DNA of 38,069 nt, from contig JAERSW010000056.1 of assembly GCA_016845305.1 (NCBI GenBank), positions 1 through 38,069 on the forward strand, in the 5' to 3' direction. This DNA is from Acidimicrobiales bacterium (GTDB taxonomy: Bacteria; Actinomycetota; Acidimicrobiia; Acidimicrobiales; MedAcidi-G1). The notes beneath the pieces were generated by a model. That model saw only the letters and a list, made by a program, of their open reading frames with translations, had not been told where the DNA came from and ran no database searches. Positions 23,344-30,518 of this stretch are shown piece after piece. The position numbers were made by a program, and so were the translations under genes. Position 1 is the stretch's first letter. Each line of letters begins with the position of its first letter.

Positions 23344-23359
23344 CCTAACGCTCGTTAGG
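23344..23359. promoter_or_regulatory. Perfect palindromic TetR-family operator
   Basis: CCTAACG-CT-CGTTAGG is a perfect 7-bp inverted repeat with a 2-base centre. It lies immediately upstream of the candidate -10 box (23360-23365) of the TetR gene, so repressor binding would cover the promoter. Such sites next to tetR genes usually mean autoregulation, and the coupled acyl-CoA dehydrogenase would share it. Confidence 0.8.
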
Positions 23360-23365
23360 TAGGGT
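23360..23365 (+). promoter_or_regulatory. Candidate -10 box (TAGGGT) for the leaderless TetR gene
   Basis: TAGGGT ends exactly 6 bases before GTG 23372 and abuts the operator palindrome. No Shine-Dalgarno sequence is present. Confidence 0.5.
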
Positions 23366-23371
23366 CCGACC

Positions 23372-24001
23372 GTGACCCCCCCGACCACCGATGCCGCACC
23401 GGACCTCCGGACCGAGTCCCCCGGTCGGGCCCGCATCCTCGAGATCGCCGCCGGCCTGTTCCTCGACCACGGCTACGAGGCGGCATCGGTCCGCCGGATC
23501 GCCGACGCGGTCGGCATCCAGGCGGCGTCGCTCTACCACCACTTCGACGCCAAGGAGGACCTGCTGACGGCCATCCTCCGCCAGGGCATGGCCGTCATGG
23601 ACGCCGCCTTCGACGAGGCCCACGAGGCGGCCAGCGGCCACGACGCCCGGACGCGCCTCGCCCTCCACGTCCGGGCCCACCTGGCCGCCCTCTACGAGAA
23701 CGGCCCGTTCACCGCGGTCCACGTCACCACCTTCCGGACCGCTCCAGAGGAGGTGCGGGCCGCCATCGTCCCCGTCCGCGACGCCTATGAGGCCCGCTGG
23801 ACCGACCTGCTCCGCTCGCTGGTCGATGCCGGACACCTGGCCGCCGACACCGCCGTCGGACCGGCACGCCTCCTCCTCCTCGGCGGGATGAACGCCACCG
23901 TCGGCTGGTTCGATCCTTCCGTCGGCTCGCTCGACGACCTCGCCGAGACCGCCACCCGCCAGTTCTGGTCCGGGCTCGGTCGGGACCCCGAGGGAACGTG
24001 A
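23372..24001 (+). CDS. TetR-family transcriptional regulator
   Basis: 209-residue repressor type. Residues about 15-65 form the helix-turn-helix domain: RARILEIAAGLFLDHGYEAA, SVRRIADAVGIQAASLYHHF and DAKEDLLTAILRQGM. This is the classic TetR_N pattern ending in the SLYHHF recognition helix and K-DLL. The rest is an all-helical ligand-binding domain, and LLLLGGMNATVGWF resembles the C-terminal TetR_C of KstR2/FadR-like actinobacterial regulators of lipid genes. The GTG start at 23372 follows a TAnnnT box. The gene overlaps the acyl-CoA dehydrogenase start by 4 bases, so both are controlled by the palindrome at 23344-23359. The ligand is probably an acyl-CoA, by context only. Confidence 0.93.
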   Translation: MTPPTTDAAPDLRTESPGRARILEIAAGLFLDHGYEAASVRRIADAVGIQAASLYHHFDAKEDLLTAILRQGMAVMDAAFDEAHEAASGHDARTRLALHVRAHLAALYENGPFTAVHVTTFRTAPEEVRAAIVPVRDAYEARWTDLLRSLVDAGHLAADTAVGPARLLLLGGMNATVGWFDPSVGSLDDLAETATRQFWSGLGRDPEGT

Positions 24002-25152
24002 CCGCCGTGACGAACCGCAACGCCTACGCCAGCGACGAACTGCAGGCCATCTACGACCAGACGGTCGACTTCGTGGCCCACGAGGTGGTCCCCCACGGCG
24101 ACCTGTGGGAGGTCGAGGGCCGGGTCCCCCGCGACGTGCTGAAGCGGATGGGCGACCTGGGCATGTTCAGCCTGCGGGTCCCCGTCGAGCACGGCGGCCT
24201 GGGCCTCGGCATGCTCGCCTCGGCCACCTTCGCCGAGGCGCTCGGCACGTCCACGTTCGGCGGCTTCGAGGCGACGGTGCTGGTCCACACCGACATGGCC
24301 CTCCCCCACCTCCTCAACTCGGGCACCCCGGAGCAGTTGGGACGGTGGCTGCCGTCGATCCTGGCCGGCGACACGGTCCTGTCCATCGGCGTGACCGAAC
24401 CGGACGCCGGCTCCGACGTGGCCGGGCTACGGACCAGGGCGGTCCGCGACGGCGACGGCTGGCGCATCGACGGCCGCAAGACGTTCATCACCAACGCCGT
24501 GTACGGCGACCTGGTCATCCTGGCCGCCCGCACCGACCCGGACGACCGCTACGGGATCTCGATGTTCCTGATCCCCACCGACACCGAGGGCTTCTCCGTG
24601 GCCTCCAAGCTCGACAAGCACGGCTGGCGCTGCTCCGACACCGCCGAGCTGGCCCTCGACGACGTGTGGCTGCCCGACGATGCCCTGCTGGGCACCGTCC
24701 ACCGTGGCTTCCACGAAACCATGCGCAACTTCCAGAACGAGCGGATGGTCCTCATCGGCATGGGCGTCGGCGCCAGCCAGGTGGCGCTCGACCTGACCAC
24801 CGCCTACTGCGCCGACCGGAAGGCCTTCGGCGGACGGCTGGCCGACCTGGGGGCCATCCGCCAGCGGCTCGCCATGCGCCAGGCCGAGGTCGACGCCGTG
24901 CGGGCGTCCATGTACCACGCCGCCTGGCTGGGCGACCAGGGCCTCGACAACGTGCGGGAGATGTCGGGCGTGAAGGCCCTCGGCGCCGAGGTCGTGAACC
25001 GGGTCATGTACGACTGCCTGCAGTTCCACGGCGGCATGGGGTACATGCGCGAGTCGACCATCGAGCGGATGCACCGCGACGCCCGGATCCTGCCGATCGG
25101 CGGCGGCGCCACCGAGGTCATGCTCGAAGAGGTGGCCAAGCGCAGCTTCTAG
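23998..25152 (+). CDS. Acyl-CoA dehydrogenase
   Basis: FAD-dependent alpha,beta-dehydrogenase of 384 residues, normal for the family. Motifs: GLGMFSLRVPVEHGGLGLGM, VTEPDAGSDVAGLRTRA (FAD/substrate binding), KTFITNAVYGDLVILAAR, FQNERMVLIGMGVGASQVAL, AFGGRLADLGAIRQRLA and FHGGMGYMRESTIERMHRDARI. Glu in GGGATEVMLEEVAKRSF sits where short/medium-chain enzymes have the catalytic base. GTG 23998 overlaps the TetR stop (GTGA); a second GTG at 24007 is possible. Coupling to the repressor suggests induction by its own acyl-CoA substrate. The chain length or branching of that substrate is not evident, and the electron acceptor ETF is not in the window. Confidence 0.94.
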   Translation: MTAVTNRNAYASDELQAIYDQTVDFVAHEVVPHGDLWEVEGRVPRDVLKRMGDLGMFSLRVPVEHGGLGLGMLASATFAEALGTSTFGGFEATVLVHTDMALPHLLNSGTPEQLGRWLPSILAGDTVLSIGVTEPDAGSDVAGLRTRAVRDGDGWRIDGRKTFITNAVYGDLVILAARTDPDDRYGISMFLIPTDTEGFSVASKLDKHGWRCSDTAELALDDVWLPDDALLGTVHRGFHETMRNFQNERMVLIGMGVGASQVALDLTTAYCADRKAFGGRLADLGAIRQRLAMRQAEVDAVRASMYHAAWLGDQGLDNVREMSGVKALGAEVVNRVMYDCLQFHGGMGYMRESTIERMHRDARILPIGGGATEVMLEEVAKRSF

Positions 25153-25165
25153 GACGGGCCGAGAT

Positions 25166-25209
25166 TCCAGGAAGCGGAGTCTCCAGGAAGCGGGGTTCCC
25201 AGGAAGAAG
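25166..25209. repeat. 16-base imperfect tandem repeat after the acyl-CoA dehydrogenase
   Basis: TCCAGGAAGCGGAGTC (25166-25181), TCCAGGAAGCGGGGTT (25182-25197) and a partial third unit CCCAGGAAGAAG (from 25198) follow each other in the 103-base gap before the bS22 gene. Confidence 0.85.
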
Positions 25210-25239
25210 CACGGCCGACGAAACGCCGGGCGACGCCGT

Positions 25240-25245
25240 TAGCCT
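25240..25245 (+). promoter_or_regulatory. Candidate -10 box (TAGCCT) for bS22
   Basis: TAGCCT lies 10 bases before ATG 25256. With so short a leader and no Shine-Dalgarno, the mRNA would be leaderless or nearly so. Confidence 0.4.
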
Positions 25246-25255
25246 GCCGCCCGTC

Positions 25256-25354
25256 ATGGGATCCCTGATCAAGAAGCGCCGCAAGCGCATGCGCAAGAAG
25301 AAGCACCGCAAGATGCTCAAGCGCACCCGCGCCCAGCGGATGCGGGGCAAGTAG
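25256..25354 (+). CDS. Small ribosomal protein bS22 (AURKAIP1/COX24 domain)
   Basis: Tiny 32-residue, extremely basic protein beginning MGSLIKKRRKRMRKKKHRKM and ending RTRAQRMRGK. This matches the actinobacterial bS22 / AURKAIP1-COX24 family, found in the mycobacterial 30S subunit as a small RNA-embedded peptide. The gene is too short for routine ORF calling. It has its own candidate promoter 10 bases upstream, and it ends 7 bases before the stop of the convergent ispE. Codon use is C/G-ending like its neighbours. Confidence 0.9.
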   Translation: MGSLIKKRRKRMRKKKHRKMLKRTRAQRMRGK

Positions 25355-25361
25355 ACCGGTC

Positions 25362-26108
25362 TCAGGTCGGCGCCGCGGGCGGAACGGTCCGCACCACCCG
25401 GCGCCCGTCCCCCGGATACGCCCCCTCCACGAACCACGTACTCCCGCTCCCGGCGAGCCTCGGACGCCGACCCGTCGCGTCCCCGAGTTCGTCGCGCCAG
25501 CGCACCAGCTCGGGCACGAGGTCCACGGCGGCCGGCTCGAGGTCGTTGCCGTGGTCCCCGGACGGGCCGCCCATCTCGTCCCAGCGCCGGTAGACGGCCG
25601 GGGTCGGACAGGCGACCGGCGGCGTCAGCAGGGTGAGGGTCCGGTCCTCGAACGGCAGCGGCTCGACCATCTCGCCGATGCCGGTCACCCGGGCCCGCCC
25701 GCCGACCAGGCAGAAGGCCACGTCGGCGCCGATGGTCGCCGCGGCCGCCACATCGCCGAATCCGGACCACCGGAGGACCGCCGCGGCGTCCGACGAGCCA
25801 CCGCCCAGGCCGGCACCGGCCGGGATCGACTTGCGGACCAGCACGTCGGCCGAACGGCCGGCCAGGCGCAGGGCCCGGGCCACCAGGTCGTCAGGGCCTC
25901 CGGGCACGACCAGGCCGGAGCCATCGGTCCGGTCCTCGATGCGGACCACCGGATCGCCGCCGTCGGGGGTGGGCGTCACCACCAGCTCGTCGCACAGGTC
26001 GACCGCCACCATCTCGGCGTCGATCAGGTGGTAGCCGTCGTCGCGCAGGCCGGCCATCCGCAGCGACAGCGTGAGCTTGGCCGGAGCGGCGAGGACGACG
26101 GAGCTCAT
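25362..26108 (-). CDS. ispE: 4-diphosphocytidyl-2-C-methyl-D-erythritol kinase
   Basis: GHMP kinase that phosphorylates CDP-ME in the non-mevalonate (MEP) isoprenoid pathway. It has 248 residues, slightly shorter than the usual 280-310. Seen directly: APAKLTLSLRMAGLRDDGYH, with the conserved Lys and the RxDGYH substrate motif; the ATP loop PAGAGLGGGSSDAAAVL, including the catalytic Asp of SSDA; and C-terminal LAGSGSTWFVEG, the GSG-T motif. The middle region after GGRARVTGIGE is condensed, which explains the short length. ATG 26108 overlaps the rsmA stop (ATGA). The rsmA-ispE order after an rpf gene is the standard actinobacterial arrangement. Confidence 0.93.
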   Translation of the reverse strand: MSSVVLAAPAKLTLSLRMAGLRDDGYHLIDAEMVAVDLCDELVVTPTPDGGDPVVRIEDRTDGSGLVVPGGPDDLVARALRLAGRSADVLVRKSIPAGAGLGGGSSDAAAVLRWSGFGDVAAAATIGADVAFCLVGGRARVTGIGEMVEPLPFEDRTLTLLTPPVACPTPAVYRRWDEMGGPSGDHGNDLEPAAVDLVPELVRWRDELGDATGRRPRLAGSGSTWFVEGAYPGDGRRVVRTVPPAAPT

Positions 26109-26968
26109 CCGCCGGCCCCCTCGGCGACCGCGTGGGCCAGTGCTGCCCACCGGTCGAGGCCCAGCTGCTCGGCCCGGGCCGTCGGGTCCACCCCGGCCGC
26201 AGCGATCGCCGCCTCGTCGAGCAGCCCGGCCAGCGAGCGGCGCAGCATCTTGCGCCGCTGCCCGAACCCGGCCCGCACGAGGGCGAACAGGACCTCCGGG
26301 TCGGCGTCGACCGCCGGGGCGTCGCGGCGCACCACCTCGACCAGCGCCGAGTCCACGTTCGGGCGGGGCACGAAGACCGACGGCGGCACCCGGCCCACCA
26401 TCCGACCAGTGCCGTGGTACGCCACCTTCACGCTGGGCAGGCCGTAGGCGTCGTCGCCGGGGCCGGCCACGAGGCGTTCGGCCACCTCCTTCTGGACCAT
26501 CACGACGAGCCGACCGACCATCGGCGCCGAGTCGAGCACGTCGCAGACCAGGGGCACCGACACGTTGTAGGGCAGGTTGGCCACCAGCGTCCACGGCACC
26601 CCGTCACAGCCCCCGTCGCTGCCCCGGTCGGCCAGCAGCGCCGGCCAGTCGACGGTCGTCGCATCGGCGTGGAGCACCTCCACCCGGTCGCCGTGGCCGG
26701 CCCCGACCGCGACCTCGGCCACCACGCTGGCCAGCACCTCGTCGACCTCCACGGCCAGCACCTCGGCGCCCGCCTCGGCCAGGGCCAGGGTCAACGACCC
26801 GAGGCCGGGTCCGATCTCGACGACCCGGTCACCGCCACCGACGGCGGCCAGCTCGGCGATGCGACGCACCGTGTTGGGTTCGACGACGAAGTTCTGGCCC
26901 AGCGATCGCTTGGGCCGGATCCCGTGCCGGTCCATCAGGTCGCGGACCTGCGTCCGGGTCAGGGTCAC
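26105..26968 (-). CDS. rsmA: 16S rRNA (adenine1518/1519-N6)-dimethyltransferase
   Basis: KsgA/RsmA dimethylates two adjacent adenosines near the 3' end of 16S rRNA late in 30S assembly. It has 287 residues. Seen directly: RPKRSLGQNFVVEPNTVRRI; the SAM-binding VVEIGPGLGSLTLALAEAG; VLAVEVDEVL; and the catalytic NLPYNVSVPLV (NLPY). VFVPRPNVDSALVEV (P-P-VDS) and GFGQRRKMLRRSL are the C-terminal rRNA-contact motifs. GTG 26968 is chosen (VTLTRTQVRDL); the longer open frame upstream overlaps rpf and is shadow. It lies 19 bases after the rpf stop and overlaps ispE. Confidence 0.95.
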   Translation of the reverse strand: MTLTRTQVRDLMDRHGIRPKRSLGQNFVVEPNTVRRIAELAAVGGGDRVVEIGPGLGSLTLALAEAGAEVLAVEVDEVLASVVAEVAVGAGHGDRVEVLHADATTVDWPALLADRGSDGGCDGVPWTLVANLPYNVSVPLVCDVLDSAPMVGRLVVMVQKEVAERLVAGPGDDAYGLPSVKVAYHGTGRMVGRVPPSVFVPRPNVDSALVEVVRRDAPAVDADPEVLFALVRAGFGQRRKMLRRSLAGLLDEAAIAAAGVDPTARAEQLGLDRWAALAHAVAEGAGG

Positions 26969-26987
26969 GGGCTGGTGGGGTGCCGGG

Positions 26988-27830
26988 TCAGGGCAGGTAG
27001 CGACCGCACACCGGCCACTGGCCCCGACCCCGCAGGTCGTAGAGGGCCTGGGCCATCCGGTCCTGGTCGGCCGGACTGGCGGCCGCCGGGTCCACGCCGA
27101 CGAGGCGCTCGAAGTACAGGCCGGCGATCCAGTCCCAGGTCTGGCGGCTGAACTGGTAGGCGCCGCGGTACTTGCCGGTCGGGTTGACCGCCGTGTAGTC
27201 GCCGGTGGCCTCGCAGAACCGCAGCGCCTCCCACTGGATGTCGGTCGGCCCGTCGGGGTGGGGTTGGGTGTCCCACGGGATGGTCGTGGTCGGCCCGGGC
27301 GTCGACATGGCCTCCTCGCGCCGCCGCAGCTCCTCCTCGCGGAGCCGCTTGCGCTCGGCCTCCCGTTCGGCTTCTCGGCGCTTGGCGGCCAGCAGGGCGT
27401 CGAGCGCCTCCCGTTCGGCGTACTCGTCGGCGGCCACGAGGCGGGCCGCCGCCAGCGCCTCGGCCTCGTGCTCCCGGGCCACCGCGGCGAGGCGGTCCTG
27501 GACCTCGCGGCCGGCCCGGGCCAGGTGCCAGTCCTCGGCCCGGCTGCTGAGTCGGGCCACGTCGGGCTGGTGGTGGACGGCGGGTGCGGCGGCCACGACC
27601 AGCTCGACCACCACGGTGCCGTCGCCGGGCCCGCCGACGGATCCGTCCGTGGGCGCGACGGAACCCGACGTCGCCGCCGACGCCGTCCCGGTGAGCGCAC
27701 CGGGCGACGACGGATCCTCGAGAACGAACAGGGGCAGCGCGGCGAGCGTGGCCAGGGCCACGACGACCACACGCCACCGTTCGACAGTGGGTTCGGCGTC
27801 CAGAGCTCCGTCCCTTTCCCCTCCGGACAC
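26988..27830 (-). CDS. Rpf-domain cell-wall lytic protein with coiled coil
   Basis: Predicted secreted or membrane-tethered muralytic transglycosylase related to resuscitation-promoting factors; 280 residues. A hydrophobic segment VVVVALATLAALPLFVL lies at about 21-38 after a charged N-terminus, giving a signal anchor. A Gly/Thr/Ser linker and a long Ala/Glu/Arg coiled coil (about 95-180) follow. The C-terminal Rpf-like domain (about 197-280) has WEALRFCEATGDYTAVNPTG and YRGAYQFSRQTWDWIAG, with the catalytic Glu of the CEATGDY stretch, and the closing Cys in QWPVCGRYLP for the disulfide. The DUF348 and G5 domains of RpfB are absent, so the coiled coil replaces them. The start is GTG 27830, with a hairpin and candidate promoter upstream. 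Confidence 0.88.
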   Translation of the reverse strand: MSGGERDGALDAEPTVERWRVVVVALATLAALPLFVLEDPSSPGALTGTASAATSGSVAPTDGSVGGPGDGTVVVELVVAAAPAVHHQPDVARLSSRAEDWHLARAGREVQDRLAAVAREHEAEALAAARLVAADEYAEREALDALLAAKRREAEREAERKRLREEELRRREEAMSTPGPTTTIPWDTQPHPDGPTDIQWEALRFCEATGDYTAVNPTGKYRGAYQFSRQTWDWIAGLYFERLVGVDPAAASPADQDRMAQALYDLRGRGQWPVCGRYLP

Positions 27831-27832
27831 GA

Positions 27833-27847
27833 CCGGCCCAGGGCCGG
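27833..27847 (-). promoter_or_regulatory. Palindromic hairpin in the rpf leader
   Basis: CCGGCCC-A-GGGCCGG pairs over 7 bp around one base, so a real RNA hairpin would need a larger loop. It lies 3 bases from the rpf GTG, where it could hinder initiation. A TAACGT box on the minus strand about 26 bases upstream of the start could be the -10. Confidence 0.35.
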
Positions 27848-27956
27848 ATCGCCGCCGCGACGTTAGGGACGTGGCCGGGACGCGCGCAAGGTCGGACCAC
27901 TGGGGCCGGCATGGTCGTCGGTCACCACGGGGGTCCGGCGGGAACCCGAACCGCCA

Positions 27957-27995
27957 GCTTCAGGATGCGGCTTCAGGATGCGGCTTCAGGACGCC
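27957..27995. repeat. 13-base tandem repeat (three copies) at the tatD stop
   Basis: GCTTCAGGATGCG at 27957-27969 and 27970-27982 is followed by the variant GCTTCAGGACGCC at 27983-27995. On the minus strand each copy contains TCCTGA. The tatD stop TGA (27988-27986) is in the last-listed copy, and because 13 is not a multiple of 3, the three TGAs fall in three different frames. Confidence 0.92.
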
Positions 27996-28783
27996 AGGCC
28001 GTAGAAGGCGTGGGCGTTGGCCGTGGTGGCCGCCGCCACCTCGTCGACCGACACGCCCATGGCCTCGGCCAGCGAGGCGCCCACCAGGGCCACGTGGGCC
28101 GGCTCGTTGGCCTTCCCCCGGTGCGGCACCGGCGCCAGGTAGGGCGAGTCGGTCTCCACCAGGGCCCGGTCCAGCGGGCAGATCGCCGCCGCGGCCCGCA
28201 CGTCGTCGGCACTCCGGAAGGTCACGATCCCGCTGAACGACAGCAGCGCACCACGCTCCAGGCCGGCCCGGGCCTCGTCGGGGCCGCCGGTGAAGCAGTG
28301 GAAGACGGTGCGCGCCGGCACCCCCTCGGCGTCGAGCAGGGCGAACGTCTCGTCCCATGCCTCGCGGGTGTGGATGACCAGCGGCAGGTCGTGCCGGTTG
28401 GCCAGGTCGACCTGGGCGGCGAAGGCGGTGCGCTGGACGTCGCGGGGCGAGTGGTCGTAGTGGAAGTCGAGGCCGGCCTCGCCCACGGCGACCACCTCGG
28501 GGGCGGCCAGCAGCTCTTCGAGGCCGTCGACGCCGTGCCGGGCCTCGTGGGGATGCACGCCGGCGGTGGCCCACACGTCGTCGTGGGTGGCCGCCGTGGC
28601 GATGGCGGACCGGCTGTCGTCCAGGTCGCAGCCCACGGTGACCATGCCCACCACCCCGGCGGCCCGGGCCCGGGCCAGCACGTCGGCGGGCCCGTCAGAA
28701 GGCCCGTCGGAAGGCTGGCCGTCCCGGCCGGCGCGGGCCAGGTCCAGGTGGCAGTGGTTGTCGAACCAGGCGGGACCGGTCAC
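27986..28783 (-). CDS. tatD: TatD-family metal-dependent DNase
   Basis: 265-residue TIM-barrel hydrolase with 3'-5' exonuclease or endonuclease activity in DNA repair and turnover. Metal-binding residues are seen in FDNHCHLDLAR (HxH), GEAGLDFHYDHSP (Glu), LVIHTREAWDE (His), FHCFTGGPDEA (His) and VETDSPYLAPVPHRGKANEP (Asp and the family signature). A small Ser/Asp/Gly/Pro insertion after the first strand (GQPSDGPSDGPA) is encoded by a 12-base imperfect repeat at 28689-28712. The GTG start at 28783 overlaps the metG stop (GTGA). The metG-tatD-rpf-rsmA-ispE order is typical of Actinomycetota. Confidence 0.94.
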   Translation of the reverse strand: MTGPAWFDNHCHLDLARAGRDGQPSDGPSDGPADVLARARAAGVVGMVTVGCDLDDSRSAIATAATHDDVWATAGVHPHEARHGVDGLEELLAAPEVVAVGEAGLDFHYDHSPRDVQRTAFAAQVDLANRHDLPLVIHTREAWDETFALLDAEGVPARTVFHCFTGGPDEARAGLERGALLSFSGIVTFRSADDVRAAAAICPLDRALVETDSPYLAPVPHRGKANEPAHVALVGASLAEAMGVSVDEVAAATTANAHAFYGLAS

Positions 28784-30480
28784 CCGTCGGCGGCCGGCGC
28801 CCCGTCGGCCATGAGGTCGTCGGCCAGGAGCTCGTCGAGGTCGACCTTGGCGAACAGCGGCGTCGGCTTGTCGACCGGCGTGCCCGGAACCGGCTCGGTC
28901 CGCTGCCACGCCTCGACGGGACCGAACACCTCGTCGAGCGCCGCGGTGGTGAACGGCAGGTAGGGCGACAGGGCGACCCGCACCCCGGCCACGGCGGCCA
29001 GCGCCGTGCCGAGCACGACGCGGGCCCGCTCGGGGTCCACCTTGGCCAGCTTCCACGGCTCGGTGGCGTTCAGGTAGGCGTTGACCGCCGCGGCGGCGTC
29101 CATGCCTGTCCGTAGGGCGGCCCGCAGCTCGACCCGCTCGATCTGGTCGGTGACGGCCTCGAGGGCGGCGTCGACGGCCGCCAGCACCGCCTCGTCGTCG
29201 GCCGTCCGGCCGTCCGGTGTGGGCACGGCGCCGTCACAGGTCTTGTGCACCATCGACAGGACCCGGTTGACGAGGTTCCCCCAGGTGGCGACCAGCTCCT
29301 CGTTGATGCGACGCCCGATCTCGTCGACCGACAGGTCGGTGTCGCTCTGCTCCGGTAGCGATGCGGCCAGGGCGTACCGCAGGGCGTCGGCCTGGAACAG
29401 GTCGAGGCCCTCGCCGATGGTCAGGCCCACGCCGCGGCTGGCCGACGCCTTGCCGCCCTTGAAGGTGACGTACTGGTTGGCGGGCACGTCGGTGGGCAGG
29501 TTCAGGCCGCCGTACCCGAGCAGCATCCCGGGCCAGATGATGGTGTGGAACGGGATGTTGTCCTTGCCGATGAAGTAGACGGCCCGGGCCGCCGGGTCCT
29601 CCCACCAGTGCCGCCACGCCTCGGGCTCGCCACGCTGCTGCGCCCACTCCTTGGCGGCCGACAGGTAGCCGATGACGGCCTCGAACCACACGTAGATGCG
29701 CTTGCCGGGGCCGAGGTCGTCGACGGGCAGCTCGATGCCCCAGTCCAGGTCGCGGGTGATGGCCCGGTCCTGGAGGCCCTCGTCGACCCAGCCCTTCGAG
29801 AAGTTGAGGACGTGGCGGCGCCATCCCTCCCGGGAGTCCAGCCACCGGCCCAACGCCTCGGTGAAGTCCGAGAGGCGCAGGTAGAAGTGCTCGGTCGCCC
29901 GCAGTTCGGGCGTCGATCCGGTGATCTTGGACCGGGGGTCGACCAGCTCCTCGGGGTCGAGGGTGCGGCCGCAGTCCTCGCACTGGTCGCCGCGGGCCTC
30001 GGCGTAGTCGCAGTGCGGGCAGGTGCCCTCGATGTAGCGGTCGGGCAGGAAGCGGTCGGCCTCGGCGTCGAAGTACTGCTCGCTGGTCCGGCGGTCGATG
30101 TGGCCGTTCTCGAGGAGCCGGAGGAAGAGGTCCTGGGTGACCGCGGCGTGGTTCTCGGTACCGGTCGAGGTGTAGAGGTCCCAGCTGATGCCGAGGCGGT
30201 CCCAGTCGGCCACGAACTCGGCGTGGTACCGGTCGACGATGTCGGCCGGGGTGACGCCCTCGGCATCGGCCCGCACGGTGATCGGGGTGCCGTGCACGTC
30301 CGAGCCGCTGACCATGAGGACCCGGTTGCCCACGAGGCGCTGGTGGCGGGCGTACACGTCGGCGGGCAGGTAGGCGCCGGCCAGGTGGCCGAGGTGGCGG
30401 GACCCCGAGGCGTAGGGCCAGGCCACGGCGACGAGGACGGCCGTGCCGGCGCGCTCGTCGGTGGCGGAGGGGTCGGCCAT
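28780..30480 (-). CDS. metG: Methionyl-tRNA synthetase
   Basis: Class I aminoacyl-tRNA synthetase charging tRNA-Met; 566 residues. Seen directly: ASGSRHLGHLAGAYLPADVY with the HLGH (HIGH) motif; a zinc knuckle with CPHC and CEDC; VWFEAVIGYLSAAKEW; GKDNIPFHTIIWPGMLLGYG; and FKGGKASASRGVGL in the KMSKS position. That loop reads KASAS, departing from KMSKS and from the KFSSS form of other actinobacteria such as Streptomyces. An anticodon-binding helical domain follows (WGNLVNRVLSMVH; NAYLNATEPWKLAKVDPERA). There is no C-terminal tRNA-binding (EMAP-like) domain. The ATG start at 30480 opens MADPSATDERAG. It follows rsmI by 38 bases and is coupled to tatD. Confidence 0.95.
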   Translation of the reverse strand: MADPSATDERAGTAVLVAVAWPYASGSRHLGHLAGAYLPADVYARHQRLVGNRVLMVSGSDVHGTPITVRADAEGVTPADIVDRYHAEFVADWDRLGISWDLYTSTGTENHAAVTQDLFLRLLENGHIDRRTSEQYFDAEADRFLPDRYIEGTCPHCDYAEARGDQCEDCGRTLDPEELVDPRSKITGSTPELRATEHFYLRLSDFTEALGRWLDSREGWRRHVLNFSKGWVDEGLQDRAITRDLDWGIELPVDDLGPGKRIYVWFEAVIGYLSAAKEWAQQRGEPEAWRHWWEDPAARAVYFIGKDNIPFHTIIWPGMLLGYGGLNLPTDVPANQYVTFKGGKASASRGVGLTIGEGLDLFQADALRYALAASLPEQSDTDLSVDEIGRRINEELVATWGNLVNRVLSMVHKTCDGAVPTPDGRTADDEAVLAAVDAALEAVTDQIERVELRAALRTGMDAAAAVNAYLNATEPWKLAKVDPERARVVLGTALAAVAGVRVALSPYLPFTTAALDEVFGPVEAWQRTEPVPGTPVDKPTPLFAKVDLDELLADDLMADGAPAADG

Positions 30481-30518
30481 GGCGCCGAGGCTACCGGTGG
30501 GCCCCGGGTGGTGGCCGC

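Noticed and set aside
22596-23436. Insertion of a mobile element at the tRNA-Gln gene
   Set aside because: No integrase, inverted terminal repeats or duplicated tRNA 3' end were found next to the tRNA, and neighbouring genes are intact.
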